Shown here piece by piece: positions 29,956-41,900 of a stretch of DNA of 64,000 nucleotides; within the stretch, counting starts at the first letter, position 1, and each line of letters begins with the position of its first letter. A program made the position numbers and the translations under genes. The stretch spans positions 1,135,001 to 1,199,000 of the forward strand of contig JAFBJZ010000224.1 in NCBI GenBank assembly GCA_016785225.1, given 5' to 3'. This DNA comes from Psettodes erumei (Eukaryota > Chordata > Actinopteri > Pleuronectiformes > Psettodidae). Under the pieces are notes generated by a model, which worked only from the letters and a program-made list of their open reading frames with translations, had not been told where the DNA came from and searched no databases.

Positions 29956-32900
29956 GTAAGCCATCACTTCAGGCTTCTCCACAGGTGCACTGTCCAGTAC
30001 TAAGGTGTCACTAAACTCAAGCATGATTCTCACTACCACCTGCAGTTGTTCCCTCCACGTTGTCCTGTCAGTCACACAGCTCGCCTACTGCTACAGTTCA
30101 AATTCATTTCTTTCATGAATATGTTTTTCATGCATCTACTTTTTGTCTCACTTCTGCCTTTCATTGACTTGGCTGAAACAAATGATTTCCAAACATGATG
30201 AAATGATTTGTATGGTGATGAGACTTTGGCTTTGCGATGAAATGCCCCTTTGTTCCTGATGGAACACATTTGCGTTGTGTTCACTCGACACCTTGGCGTA
30301 AACTTTCCACTGTGCTGTTTCATCTTGCGTCTCGTGTCTTTGCTGTGACAGCACCATGTTCTCTGTCTGTGTCCTTTTTAGCCCACTTGGGTAATTTCAA
30401 ACATATTGATTCCCAGACCCCTGACACAGCTGGTTGCCATGTCTGAAGAGCATGTGCTTGGCGTTTAACAGCCCAAGGTTATTTAGAGGGATGTGCTAAC
30501 TTTGCCCTTTTCACTGCCCCAATAAATTCTATCTGCTTCGGTGGGTCTTTGTGCGCAGCGTGGATGCTTGATGTCGGCCGATCGATGGCCAACATGCAGC
30601 CGTGTTGTCTTGCTTTTGTGTGTCATTGTATGTTTGAACAGGTTGTACTGATGCGCTCTGTCTCCTGGGACTTTGTGCTTCACCTCCCGACCCCCCAGGG
30701 GCAGCCATGTCACAGTTCTCTACCATGACGACCAGGGAGAGGAAAATGCAGGCGGCAGCAATCTGCAGGGAGGTTCAAGCTCAGGAAGGTACGGCTGTAT
30801 CCTTTCCTCTTCGCTTCCTTGTTACCTCTACCTTCTCTTATATCAGCATAGAGATGGGTTTAGCACCTACACACATTAACTTTACTGTAAATACTGCCTA
30901 CACATTTTCTAGTGCAGACGTTGACAACCCTCCCAGACTATAAATAAGCAAATGAATACTTTTATCGACCAAAGTAACTAATCCCTTTGTCGTTGTCCTT
31001 TTGAACACACTATTTCAGGGTGAGGACAACTGTGTCGCTCACTGGGATGGGGAGGGCCTGAAGGCTACTGACAGCTGAAAGATATTCTGGCAAATTATGT
31101 GTCTCACACCCCGATATAGGCCTGTGACATATCCACGATCAGCATGCAGTAGCTAGCACGTGGTGCTAACCGCAAAACAAGCAATGGACATGAGTGGATT
31201 AGGAGGGAAGATGATTCCTCATTCATTATATTGGCAGAAATACAGAGTCGGCAATCTATGCAGAAGGCTTTTTATGCAGCGAGGTTGTTTTTTTTCTGTG
31301 TGCATACAATTTGTGCTCAATGAGGTTTGATAGGTGGGAGGCCAAGAAAAATGGAAAGACATTCATCAGATGTCTGATCAGTGTACATGTAGTGAATACA
31401 CACAAGCTCTTCTGTCTTTTGTTTGCGCCCTCGTGTCCAGATATCGAGATGGATCTTGGGAAGAAGGTGAGCGTGCCTAAGGACATCATGCTGGAGGAGC
31501 TGTCCCTCGCCTCCAACCGGGGCTCCCGCCTCTTCAAAATGCGCCAGAGACGCTCTGAAAAATACACGTTTGAGAGCGTCCAGAATGAGAACAACAAGCA
31601 GCTCAGTGTAAGCACAAACTGTGGTGTGCCAGTGGTGCAACACATACAATACAAATGCACACAAATACTCACAAGTCCACGTTATCGACAGAGTGAGAGT
31701 CAGGAAGCTAGGGTTATTTTTATTGGGGCAGGAGGAGACAGCTTGTCTTGCTGCGTCCAAAAGAGTGAGCTATGACTGCCTCAACAATAATAATTGTGTT
31801 TCTTGAAAAAGTATTTCATAAAACCCACATGAAATTTATTTTAGGTGGATATTGATTTAGCCAGCTATTAAAACACACTTAGATAATGGGGTTATTGTTT
31901 GCCTTTCATGCTGCAAGATTGTATTTTCTTCACGCACAGTTGCCTATTTTCACCACATCTTTGCTCTCCATCACATGAAAAATATTTGCACAATACCTTA
32001 CATCCTGACGGAGATTATGTGGGAAAGATTAAGCACTCGACGTGTTTGTTTGACTCGTGCGACATACACCGAGCGGCACAGAATAGTAGCAGTGAAAGTC
32101 CTCCAACTGGTCATAAATGGCTTTATTAATGTCCCTTTGTGTATGGATGGGCAGCATGCCAAGTCAGCCTTTTCTCTCCCCAGCAGTACTTAACTTAGAC
32201 CGAACTGGTCACACATAAATTAATTTAGGTGCCTAAGCTGTCAGTAAAACTCAGTCAAGCAACTATTCGTCTGTTAGATCTTATTAATTAGCAGCACAAA
32301 CTGTATTCTCTTTCATTTCGTTTTGTGCTGGACTTGTGTACTTTTAACTGTGCTCTTGAAGTCCATAGATATAATAATTATTATGCTCCCGGGAAGTTTT
32401 TCCCCTCATCTTTGAAATGAGCACAACTCACATATCTCTGGTTTGTTTATGGCTCGGGGCAACGCAGAGATTTTGTTTCAAGTTGTCAACATTTCCTGAG
32501 GAAGTCCTGCAGTAAATCATCATAAATATCTTTCAGAGGGATGAAAGCTGGATGCTCGGGCTGCGGTACATTTCATCCTCGCCCTGAAAACAATGTTTCT
32601 AAGGTTGAGAGAAAATGGACAAGCAATTTCTCGGCTTGGCATTTTTTGAAAATATTTTTTTTTTAAAAAGGAAGAAAGGAAGGTTGCAAAGTGCTTTGAA
32701 TCCAAACGAAGGAAAAGCAACATCGGGACATTTGGTTTTGTCAAGAATCAGCTGCACCCCTGATTTTCTGTTCGTGCCAATTTGCATGCACAAAATGGTC
32801 TTTATTATTGTTTTAAGATCAACTCACCTCATTAACCTGCCTTTCAGAGCACAGAGGTTTCTCAAATGGAGAACGGGAGTGCCACGGAGAGCCACGGCGG

Positions 32901-35900
32901 AGAGAACAACTCGGGTGTCGACCTTCCAGCGAAAGTGCCGTCCAGACACACCAGATGCAACCGCTGTGCCAAATCCAGAGAGTATTGCACCAGGTAGGTA
33001 ACGCTGGTGACACAGTGTCGGTTTGAAGGGCCCAAGACTGTTGCAGCAGTGATAAACTGAAGCTGATAAACAAGTTGACCTCACTTTGTTTGAACAGAAC
33101 AATGCAAACGAATCTGTTTCCCATTTATCATGACATCAGTGTGTTTTCCTGACCAGTGTGGTTGAAGCAAGACTTACTTGCAAATTATTTTTTCATGCAG
33201 AATTTTCACTACGGCGGTTGTTGTTGTTGTTTTTTTCAAGCATACAAATATACGAAATGTACAGTACAGCTCAGGAGATTTGATAGTGCTCCTGTGTGGA
33301 TGTGCTCTCACACATCTGCACGTGTTTTGATAAGGATTCAACTGCTTTTCATTGTTTGTACTCACACAGGCTTTGATCACATAGGAAAACATTTTCTTCT
33401 TGCCTGGAATCCGGGTGCCTCCAGCAGAATATGATTACACTTTTTTGTTCTCCTTCTGTGTGCCTGTCTCCTCTTTCTCGCATTCTATCAGTTTCCCACT
33501 CCTTTGTTTCATGTCTCCACATTTCCCCATTTCTCTAACTCTCCTCACAATCGGCCATGACCATCTTTTTGAAATTTTGTTGAGTTTCACCAAGGGGAAG
33601 CGCTTCCTGTTTGCCGTCCGTGTGCCACTGATATCATCAGCTTTACGCTCACATCCTCCCTCGTGCCTCAAAATCTGCCCAGTTGACACAAAACCAGCAC
33701 TGGTTGAGGGATGAGTACGTCTGCACAGGGGTGGGGGTGTTATTTATGGAGCTCAGGACCAGACACCACCCTTCAGTGTCTGAATGAAGTCACTCCAGCT
33801 GCAGCAGAAATCAGGCCAAAGTGCATTAGGTATCAAATGGTAAGAACTCCTAAAATAGCCCACTCATCCACCCAGGGGTGCATGTTCCATGTCCCTGTAC
33901 TGGCAGTAAAACATCTGACCCCGCTATTAATACGCAGTGAAAACTTACATTCTGATCGCTTGAAAATAGAATAATTTACTGGATGCATAGTAGCATTGGT
34001 GTGAGAACTTTCATGCACTATATGCATTTGATTGGTTTGTGTCATCTTCAACACACAGCATAGAGAAATATTAGGTCTTAAGTTATTGGGCCATGTTTCT
34101 GAATGTTTCTGCATTTCGGTGTTTCAGAAAAGTAGAAAATCAGTTCACAAATGTTCACAAAGCCAGCCCGCTGTCGTTCTCCCTGTCCTTTTGGGCCTTT
34201 TTTCGGGATCCCTGTTTTATCGCCACACATATTACATAGAGCTGTGTGTGACAGTCCTTTTCCGAACATTTTTTTTAATCATCAAAAAAGGAACAGGAAC
34301 AATGTGCCAGAAAAATGGTCCACAAAATGTTTTGTAATAGATTCCCCCCAAAATGTGTAAACTTCCCCACAGGCCTGTTTGGTCTCTCCTGCTTCCTCCT
34401 CGGGGGCAAAACATAAACTCAGGAAGGGAGATTGTTCATTGTGAGAGGTTAGGACGTGACTTGCGTTATGTAATACCTCAGCTTGCGAGCCCCCCCTGAG
34501 TGAAGCACTGGGTTTGAGGGATAGTGCTTTGGATGGGCCTCTCCCATCAACACACAAAGACTATGCAGGGAGACATACAAGCAGGCATGCGCTGGCAAGG
34601 GGGAGGCTGCCCCTTGATTTGTTTTGCTTTCAACTTTAACAAAGTATAAAGGTCGAAAGAAAAAGCTGTGGAGTGGGTCTTACAGTGATGAGTGCTATTA
34701 AAGAGTTGTGTGGAGAAAAGAAAAACAACAGAAAACTGAGTAATGGAAATGGATGGATAAGAAAAGAGTTAAAATGGAAAAAACAAATTCTTTATTTGAC
34801 AGACTAAATCCCGCTGTTCACTTACCGTTTGTGTTGTATAACTCACCCAGGGTACGGAGGACCTTTGAAAGACATCCCGCCAGAGAAGTTCAACTCTACG
34901 GCTGTTCCAAAGTCCTACCACTCACCCTGGGAGCAGGCCATCATCAGTGACCCGGCCTTAGCTGGGACTCTCATCACCCGCATGCCTGAGCCAGAGCCCC
35001 AACCAGACCTGCCAGGGTACAAAAGTTTCAACAGGTAACATGGATGAAATTTTGTTATTTAAAGCACCACTGTGTAACTTCAGGTAAACAGTGGCCACAG
35101 CGAACAAGGCAGGAAATGATGGGGTAATGGTAAATGTAAGAACTGTGTAACAAAGGTAGGAGACTAACTCAGGAAGGACAATTAAAATATTGGGGGGGAG
35201 TTCTTCCAAAATTTACATAGTCTGAATTTAATTTATCATGCATGCAAGTGCTGAGTGAGCGAAGTGTTGTCCTTCTTCTAATGTTCGCAAGTAATGCTTC
35301 TCACTCTCAGCAGCTATCTCTTATGTCCCCTGGTCAAATTCTTTGCTCGGTTTTAATTAGTCGCATCACTTCAAAATGTCACTGCAGTCCCGCTTGTTAG
35401 CACACGACAGCTACCGTTAACACTGTCACTCTGTCACCTCCAGGGTGGCAACCCCGTTCGGCGGCTTCGGCAACGCACCCAGACCGTCTCCCATCAAGCC
35501 ACTCCAGGTAGAACCCCTCCCTGACTTCCCCGAGCTCCATGGGGACACGACAGTAAATCGACCCTCCTTCAACAGAGCCGCTCTGGGGTGGGTGTCGGGC
35601 AGCGGTCCGGTGTCCCTCCCGACCGTTTCCCTCGAGCCTGTGCTCATCCCTGAGTCAGACGACCTTTGAACCCAAAAATGAAGTCACACAGAGACACTGC
35701 CTACTTAGGCGTTGCACCCAAGGTTATGGTGGGCGGGGAAACGTTTTGGTCAGGTCAGAGTCAGGGTGAGAGGCAGCGTCCTGCTGGGCGCCGCTGGTTG
35801 GAAGTTACTGTGTGTGTAGCATCCCTTGGTTTTCCAAGGTGTTAGTGTTAGCTATACACTCTGTGCTAATGCACAGTAGACAGAGAGACTTCTGGAATAA

Positions 35901-35990
35901 ATGGAATTTGTTGTATATTAATGTGCATAAGAGTATTTTATTTTGCAGACACAAGTTCAGCTCAATAAAATGATGTGGAATGCAACAAGT
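29940..35990 (+). CDS. myoz2: myoz2, myozenin-2 / calsarcin-1 (Z-disc calcineurin-binding protein), with a 1-nt frame break in exon 4
   Basis: Myozenin-2 tethers calcineurin to alpha-actinin at the Z-disc and binds filamin-C, telethonin and enigma-family PDZ domains. Coding exons are 30707-30788, 31441-31607, 32848-32993, 34851-35034 and 35444-35669; the probable non-coding exon 1 ends at 29955. Landmarks are MDLGKKVSVPKDIMLEELS, RLFKMRQRRSEKYTF, IAPGYGGPLKDIPPEKFN, SPWEQA, SFNRVATPFGGF and the C-terminal PESDDL, a class III PDZ ligand. IPPEKFN and PESDDL fit MYOZ2, not MYOZ1. Total coding length is 805 nt, i.e. 3n+1. With one surplus base ignored it would be 267 aa (human 264). The literal frame ends at TGA 34948-34950. 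The surplus base lies near 32941 and may be an assembly error, an allele or a real lesion; exons 5-6 remain well conserved. Confidence 0.9.
30699..30788 (+). CDS. myoz2: myoz2 exon 2, start codon
   Basis: The acceptor CCCCCCAG ends at 30698. ATG at 30707 (context GCAGCC before ATG) opens MSQFSTMTTRERKMQAAAI and CREVQAQE, aligning with the human MYOZ2 start. The donor GGAAG/GTACGG leaves in phase 1. Confidence 0.88.
31441..31607 (+). CDS. myoz2: myoz2 exon 3, conserved N-terminal calsarcin motif
   Basis: The acceptor GTGTCCAG precedes DIEMDLGKKVSVPKDIML, then EELSLASNRGSRLF and KMRQRRSEKYTFES. The best donor is AGT/GTAAGC at 31607. A weaker one two bases earlier (CA/GTGTAA, 31605) overlaps it. 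It leaves in phase 0 with the better donor. Confidence 0.92.
32848..32993 (+). CDS. myoz2: myoz2 exon 4, contains an apparent +1 frameshift
   Basis: The acceptor CCTTTCAG starts the phase-0 frame STEVSQMENGSATESHGG, which resembles the human segment around MQNGKVDGSN. After about 32940 that frame turns nonsensical (SRHTRCNRC). The next frame instead gives PDTPDATAVPNPESIAPG, matching human PNTPDPRSPPNPDNIAPG and the phase needed by exon 5. The donor CCAG/GTAGGT is at 32993. One extra base near 32941 explains this. Confidence 0.85.
34851..35034 (+). CDS. myoz2: myoz2 exon 5
   Basis: The acceptor CTCACCCAG leads to GYGGPLKDIPPEKFNSTAVP, then KSYHSPWEQAI and PDLPGYKSFNR. IPPEKFN is diagnostic for MYOZ2. 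The donor AACAG/GTAACA leaves in phase 2. Confidence 0.94.
35444..35669 (+). CDS. myoz2: myoz2 exon 6, C-terminus and PDZ ligand
   Basis: The acceptor ACCTCCAG leads to VATPFGGFGNAPRP, NRPSFNRAALGWVS and the C-terminus LIPESDDL, with TGA at 35667-35669. The last residues form the class III ligand recognised by ZASP/enigma-family PDZ domains. Confidence 0.95.
35896..35901 (+). terminator. myoz2 poly(A) signal (proximal)
   Basis: AATAAA is 227 nt after the myoz2 stop codon. A second AATAAA follows at 35964-35969, so either could define the 3' end near 35920-35990. Confidence 0.55.
35964..35969 (+). terminator. myoz2 poly(A) signal (distal)
   Basis: AATAAA is 295 nt after the stop codon, with T/G-containing sequence shortly downstream. 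It gives a compact 3' UTR of about 320 nt. Confidence 0.55.
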
Positions 35991-35999
35991 CCCACATTA

Positions 36000-38900
36000 T
36001 TTTATCAGTGTTTCCTTCCACTAAAATTTCTGATAGAATGAATACACACCTTCCAGACACTTCTCGTTTTGTACACGGTTGAATTATTCCACAACAAGCC
36101 CCCCCCTCCTCCCCGCCTCAGGTAATAATTTCACAGTGACATGGTCTGAGCGACACCGGAGGCCCTCTTGAGTGAATGATGCTGCGCCTGTGCACCACGG
36201 TCGTATGCAAACCCATCAGTTATCGCATCGTGCAAGAGGCCAGAGATACATGTGAGCCACCGTAACACGCCTCAAGGTTACACCGCCTGACAAATCAAAT
36301 CTACTTCACTGACGTGAGCGGCCTGACTGATGCGTCTCTCACCTTTTGGCTATGCCCAGCTGAAAAAAGAGCGGGATTGATGGGAGAGCTGCTTGATGAG
36401 CTGGCTGTGCCCACTCCTTATCTTTCTCCCTGTTTATTTACAGCACTTAGGAACCTATCTCAGATACAGCAGGCTTAAGCATGCGGTCTCGTCTGACTGA
36501 AAGTTACCAGCAGGTTTTACGAGAAAGCTGCTGTCTTTGAAATCTTGGTGTTCAGTTGTCGTGATTTTACATTTTTACAGCTAAAGTCCGATCGCTCAAA
36601 CTGATGCGTAAGAAGAAATGTCCCGTAGTCGGGCAGACCAGTTCGAAGGGGTCAGATCTCACTGAAGGTAAAACTGTCAATCACTGTGACAAGGTGTCAT
36701 ATGCAAGATAACATGGTATTTGTAACATGTGACTGAGCCTTGACATCAGCAAAGTAAGTTTTGGGTCTGGTTTATAAGCCAACTGAGTCGGTGTCTGCAT
36801 ATTCTGGGTATGTCACAGCAATTTCATATTAATGAATTTCTCTTTTATGATGCCAGGGCAGTGTCATATTCTACAGCGGCTTCATTTGTGCTTTTAAATC
36901 AGCAGGTAAGTCTGATTACACTTTCACCTGCACCACTTGTATTTCAATCTTCAGGAAGTCAAATTTCATTAGAAGAAAATCTCGTGTAAAAAAAATTAGT
37001 GGTCATTACACAATGACTACAAAATGTAATACTGGCAACAATGATTGCTCGGCACCAAAGGTGTCGCCTGATCCTGCAGAAATTGTTTAAATTCTAAAGT
37101 TTTAGAAAACAAGATAACTTGCCTTACTTTTCTCGTGAAATCCTGACAGTCTGAACAACTGCTGCGTCTTTGTCTGACGTGTTTAATTTTCATGTTGGTT
37201 ATCGATGTCTTCTCTATCTCAAAAATGAATTAAGGTATGTTGCTGAGATTTCCTTACAGCCGTGTGACCAAGTCCAACATCGGCATTCCTCGCCTCTGTC
37301 GGAGACCTTCTGGAATGTGCCCCCCCCGTGCCACTCCCTTTTTTGAGTTCCTCTCCCCAGCCTCATCAGGAGAGCGGTGTGTACAGCACACCAACCAGCA
37401 TCCAACAGGGCCAGTAGCTGTGCCAAGTACCATTGTAAATATTGAGCCACTGTTTATCAGGGGCAGGCATGAACTCTCTTTGAACTTTGATTGGGGCCAT
37501 TATCAAAATGCAGCAACGGAAATATTATTGGCAGGGACTGTAGCATAGACCGAGTGTCGGGGAGCCAGACAGTTTGATTATTAGTCCCTAACTGCAACCA
37601 GTTCCCCTTCAGGCGTGTTTGCCTTGGTGTGAGATGGCACAGTAGGAGCTGGACACTGGATAATAGGCTGTGGGATCCAGGGTTTGCCCTGGACCATAGG
37701 GGGGCCTGTTGGTAAGAGAGAATATAAAGGGTTTGAAGCTGTTTTGCAGCTTGAGGTGTCATGCTCGTGCTCAGTCCTTCTAAATCATTCTGGATAAGAA
37801 CACCAGGGAGAGTGTAGTGCTTTCTGAGAGGAAAGAACAGCATACAAACACCTGATAGGCATCTGAGACTTGTGTGACCACTTGTTTATGTAACAAGAGC
37901 CCTGATAAGATGGGAGCATACCATTTTTGTGGGCGTGTTCAACAAGTGCAAGGAGTGGGACAGGTGTCATTCGAGTAAACGTCATCGTTCATCTTTTGCT
38001 TTGTACTTACTTACATATACTTGATGTGCTATGTTATTTATAATTATGTCTGAGCTGAGGCTTTAACTGCGCAGCTGGTCTGCAGTATCTTTATCAGCAG
38101 TTAACAACAGACTCTGCTGCTGTTGCATTCACTGTCATGTTTTAAAGTGAGAGTCCCCCGGGTTCCCATCTGCACACGCAGCATCGAACACTGAGTGTGC
38201 AGCGTGCTGCTGACACAGACAACCGCTTAAAGGTTGAGCCACACGACCGGCCAATATCCCAGAAGGATTACTTTAAGTATGCATGGGTTGAGTGAGACAA
38301 CAAATGTGCAACAAAAAACCCCAGCAAGGGCACTGAGCAGCACCTTCAGGGAGACATATGGTGGAGTTCGTGCTCACACTTTCCACCAGACATGTTGGAA
38401 ACCTGGGTTTAACCTTGCACAATTGTGTGAAAATGACCCCCTGACATAAAAATCCACAAGTGACTGCAAAGCAGAGCTGATCTACAGTGCCCAAATGTTT
38501 TAGTACTTTTCTTTCTCATCTGACGAAGCGGGAGACTTGCTTGGCTGGATGGATGTATGCAGCAGGTGGTCATTTTCACGGGAAAGTGCAAAGCCCAATG
38601 GGATTTCTAAAAATAAGAGTGAAAATAAAACATCCCAGGGGTCAGTGGGACGGTGTTGGGTTGCTAGCGAGGTGAGGTGAAAGGGGACAGGGACACACAT
38701 TCTGCTCCTGGAATGAGGTGAAATGACGCAATGGGTTGAACTATGTTTTGCTCAGAGAATATTTTCAATCCGTCAAGTGTCAGCAGGACGAGCGAGGCTG
38801 GACGTCTGCATACGTGCACGTTCCGTGACGGACATACTTGTTTCTGTGTGCGTGTGTTTACATTTGTGGCCATTATTGAGTTGAAAGGGATCACGACGGG

Positions 38901-41900
38901 ATGCACGCCAGAATGAATCTATGATCCTTTGCTACAATTAAGCAGAAAAAATGATTGTTGAGCAATGTGCATTCACTGTCATCAAATGCGGAGAGGCTAA
39001 GTATGCAGAAATTCACTACTGTGGAAACCACTTTATGGAAGGGTGCGCACAGCTAGGCTAGTAATTAGCCTGCTTGGACAAATGAACATTCAAGACTGTG
39101 TTCTTGTTTGCTTGGGAAAGCCCTCGAGACCAATTAGAGCTTCATTCTCTCACTGTAATCCAGCCTTTGATTTTACCTCATCCATATTCCTGAGTGGTCA
39201 ATATATGTTAACCTCCCCTCTTCTGTTTATGGTCAGTGAAGAATTATTAACTTGCAACTGCAAACACAACCATTAAATAAACCAACTGTAGCACCGAGAC
39301 CTTAAAGTGACAAGCAAATGCTCTTTTCTTGTTTAATCAAACTGGGAACGAGCAGAAAATAGCATTAACTAACCTTAATGTGGCGTTAGGGAGGAAGTAG
39401 CCCATTTTTGATGATGTTGCCGGGGAAAGAGTAATTGATGTGCCTTATCTTCGTCAATGAAGGGTATTGCTTTCCCTAACAGACAGCACTGAGGCGATAG
39501 CATGCTTTTCCTGTGGGCTGCAGCTACCACGGATACGGCAAACACAGCAGTGAAATATATCACAGTCACCCCTTTGGCTGCACGCCAGAATTAATGTAAC
39601 ATGGTCAATTGCCAAAAAATGATGCTTATGTCATCCACTTTTCTGCAGTAAAACAATGAGCCCAGTCCGGCTCAGGCTTAGAAAGAAAATCAGAATGAAT
39701 ACAAATTAATAGAAAGTATAACACATGGATGGACAAAATCTCTCACCCGCTCCCATGGTGTATTATAAAATACACCACATGCTGAGACATCATGCTGTTG
39801 GAATGCTAAGTCATCATTATAGCACACGAATACCACTTCAGTGAGCAACGTATAATGGTGACAAGATGTACTAAAACTTCCTTTGGTTTTACCTTGTCAG
39901 TGATTTTTTTTTGTATCTTTTCTTTTATGTTTTCTTTTGGCCCTTAGAAATTTGACTGGGTGTAAATGTATTTCCAGATGTCACAACGAATAACTGTATT
40001 GAAAGTGATTGAACAAAAACATCCTCACCAAGATCCGTTCACTTGATTGTTCTTTCGAAACCCAAGGAGCAGTTTCGTACCAAAGAAACTCATCGTGAAC
40101 CGGATTTTAATCCCCGGTTAAATATAGCGCGAGTTGCTTCGGAGGCGTTGCCTCCCCTGGCCTCCATTGTGGCATTTGAGCATGTCTAATCTCTTACATA
40201 ACAGCAGCGCATTCACTTCTGTGTGGGTACTCATTAGTAGTAATTCAATATCAACAAGACAAATGGTGTTCACAGAAAACATTGCAAGCTTAGCTTTGTC
40301 CAGTCATTCAACTTTGTCCATTTTTACATAAAGTGAGTGACAGATTGACAACCTCACAGTTTGAACTCACGCACAACACTTATTCTTAACCAACATCTCA
40401 ACATCTGTTTGTGTTTGTATGCATGGTCAGTACAAATTATGTCCTCATATCACTTCACTACTTCATTAGTACAAGCTGTTCTATTTGAATTATTTTTATT
40501 TCCCATGACACCACACACGTCCAAGTTTGCGTGCACATACACAAACATGCACACAAACTAGGGCATTTATTATTACTCAGACTGAGAGAGGAGCAGATTA
40601 AGTTTACATTTTAATTAGACACTTACTTTTTGCAGTTGCCATTAAAACGGCAGAAGGAGAAATTTGAGCTTTATGCATTTAGATTTAGATTTACTTAAAG
40701 TACAGTACATTCCAACCATTTAAACAGGAAATAGTTGAGGAATTGGTTCTTTGTCATTATTCATCTGTCATCTTTGTCATTAATTTCCTTTCAGTTGCAA
40801 CCTGTTTGCACTGAAAAAACTGACTTTAGCTGTATGGTTTTAGTTGCCCCACTTGCCCTTTGTGTCCCTTTGTGGGGTCTGTTTTCTCGGCTGTAAAGTA
40901 CAATAAGTATGGATTGAAAAGCCAGACAACCTGGCTAAAAATATCTCACATCAAATGGCACGGCACATTTGGGGTGAAATGGAATTTAGTTGCCCAGTGA
41001 CCCAGTCAAGATCATCAATGAATCTGTCAAATAAAAAAATGCACCAGCAACCTGATGGCAAAATAAATCATATCGGATGTGTCATATAAAACTCGATTCC
41101 TCAAAACTGATACCTACTAGTGTTGTTGCTGGTGCTGGTGAAACTGCAGAAGGGTCAACAAAGGCAAAGAAAGGACACGGGCTTGTCATATGAACTGTGT
41201 TTATCCAGTGTATTCAGCAAATCTCTTGCTGTTCATTGGGACTTTCTCAAGGTGAGAAGTCGGGGCGATGCTCTGTGGGACATTTACTGTGGACACTGTC
41301 TCCTTGCAGAGCTGGCAAAGTCTTGCTAATTAATCTTAAATTAAGATGTCCTTCACAACAGACTCAAACAATCATTGGTTTCTCTTTGCCACTACAGGCA
41401 GAGTCGAGGAGGACACGTATAAAGGGTTAAATATGAATAAACAATGCCTAAAAAAACAAAACCCAAAGAGCCACTATTCTGCAGAAGTCATTCACAGCAC
41501 ATGCCAGCCAGGAAGTAATGCGTCAGTGCAACGATAGTCATTTTTAGGATTTTGGCTCTGAGACGGGGGCAGCAGTGCTGACGGGGCACAAATTGTCAGA
41601 TTCAACAGCTGCATTGTAAAAGTGTCCACCAAGGTCAAAAAGAGCGAATTTTACATTTGTGGAACTTGTTGAAGACCTGATCTGTTTGAGGTGTCAGATC
41701 CATAATTTATAGGGCGTATAAGATATTCATTGGCTGCGTTTCAAAGCAAGACAGCCAGCGTGTGGGAATGTCCACCATCATAATTTGTCAGGTCTCTATG
41801 TGAGCTCAGAGCACCACACTGATTACAACATACTCATTTTGTTAATCCTGTTAAGTTGAACAAAAAGAAAGGAGAAGAAACAAATCTCATCAACCTTCCA

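Larger units (their letters stand above)
29956..34850 (+). other. myoz2 introns 1-4
   Basis: Introns 29956-30698, 30789-31440, 31608-32847 and 32994-34850 are AT-rich with no further exon, RNA gene or mobile element recognised. The last intron (35035-35443) is also empty. Confidence 0.55.

Noticed and set aside
32615..33001. Single open frame spanning myoz2 exon 4 taken as the true coding frame from its start
   Set aside because: Its first half (basic RFLKWRTGVPRRATAER) has no myozenin resemblance, while the neighbouring frame does. Only its second half is homologous.
37457..37843. 128-codon minus-strand open frame in the myoz2-usp53 gap
   Set aside because: There is no recognisable similarity and no supporting splice sites or neighbours.
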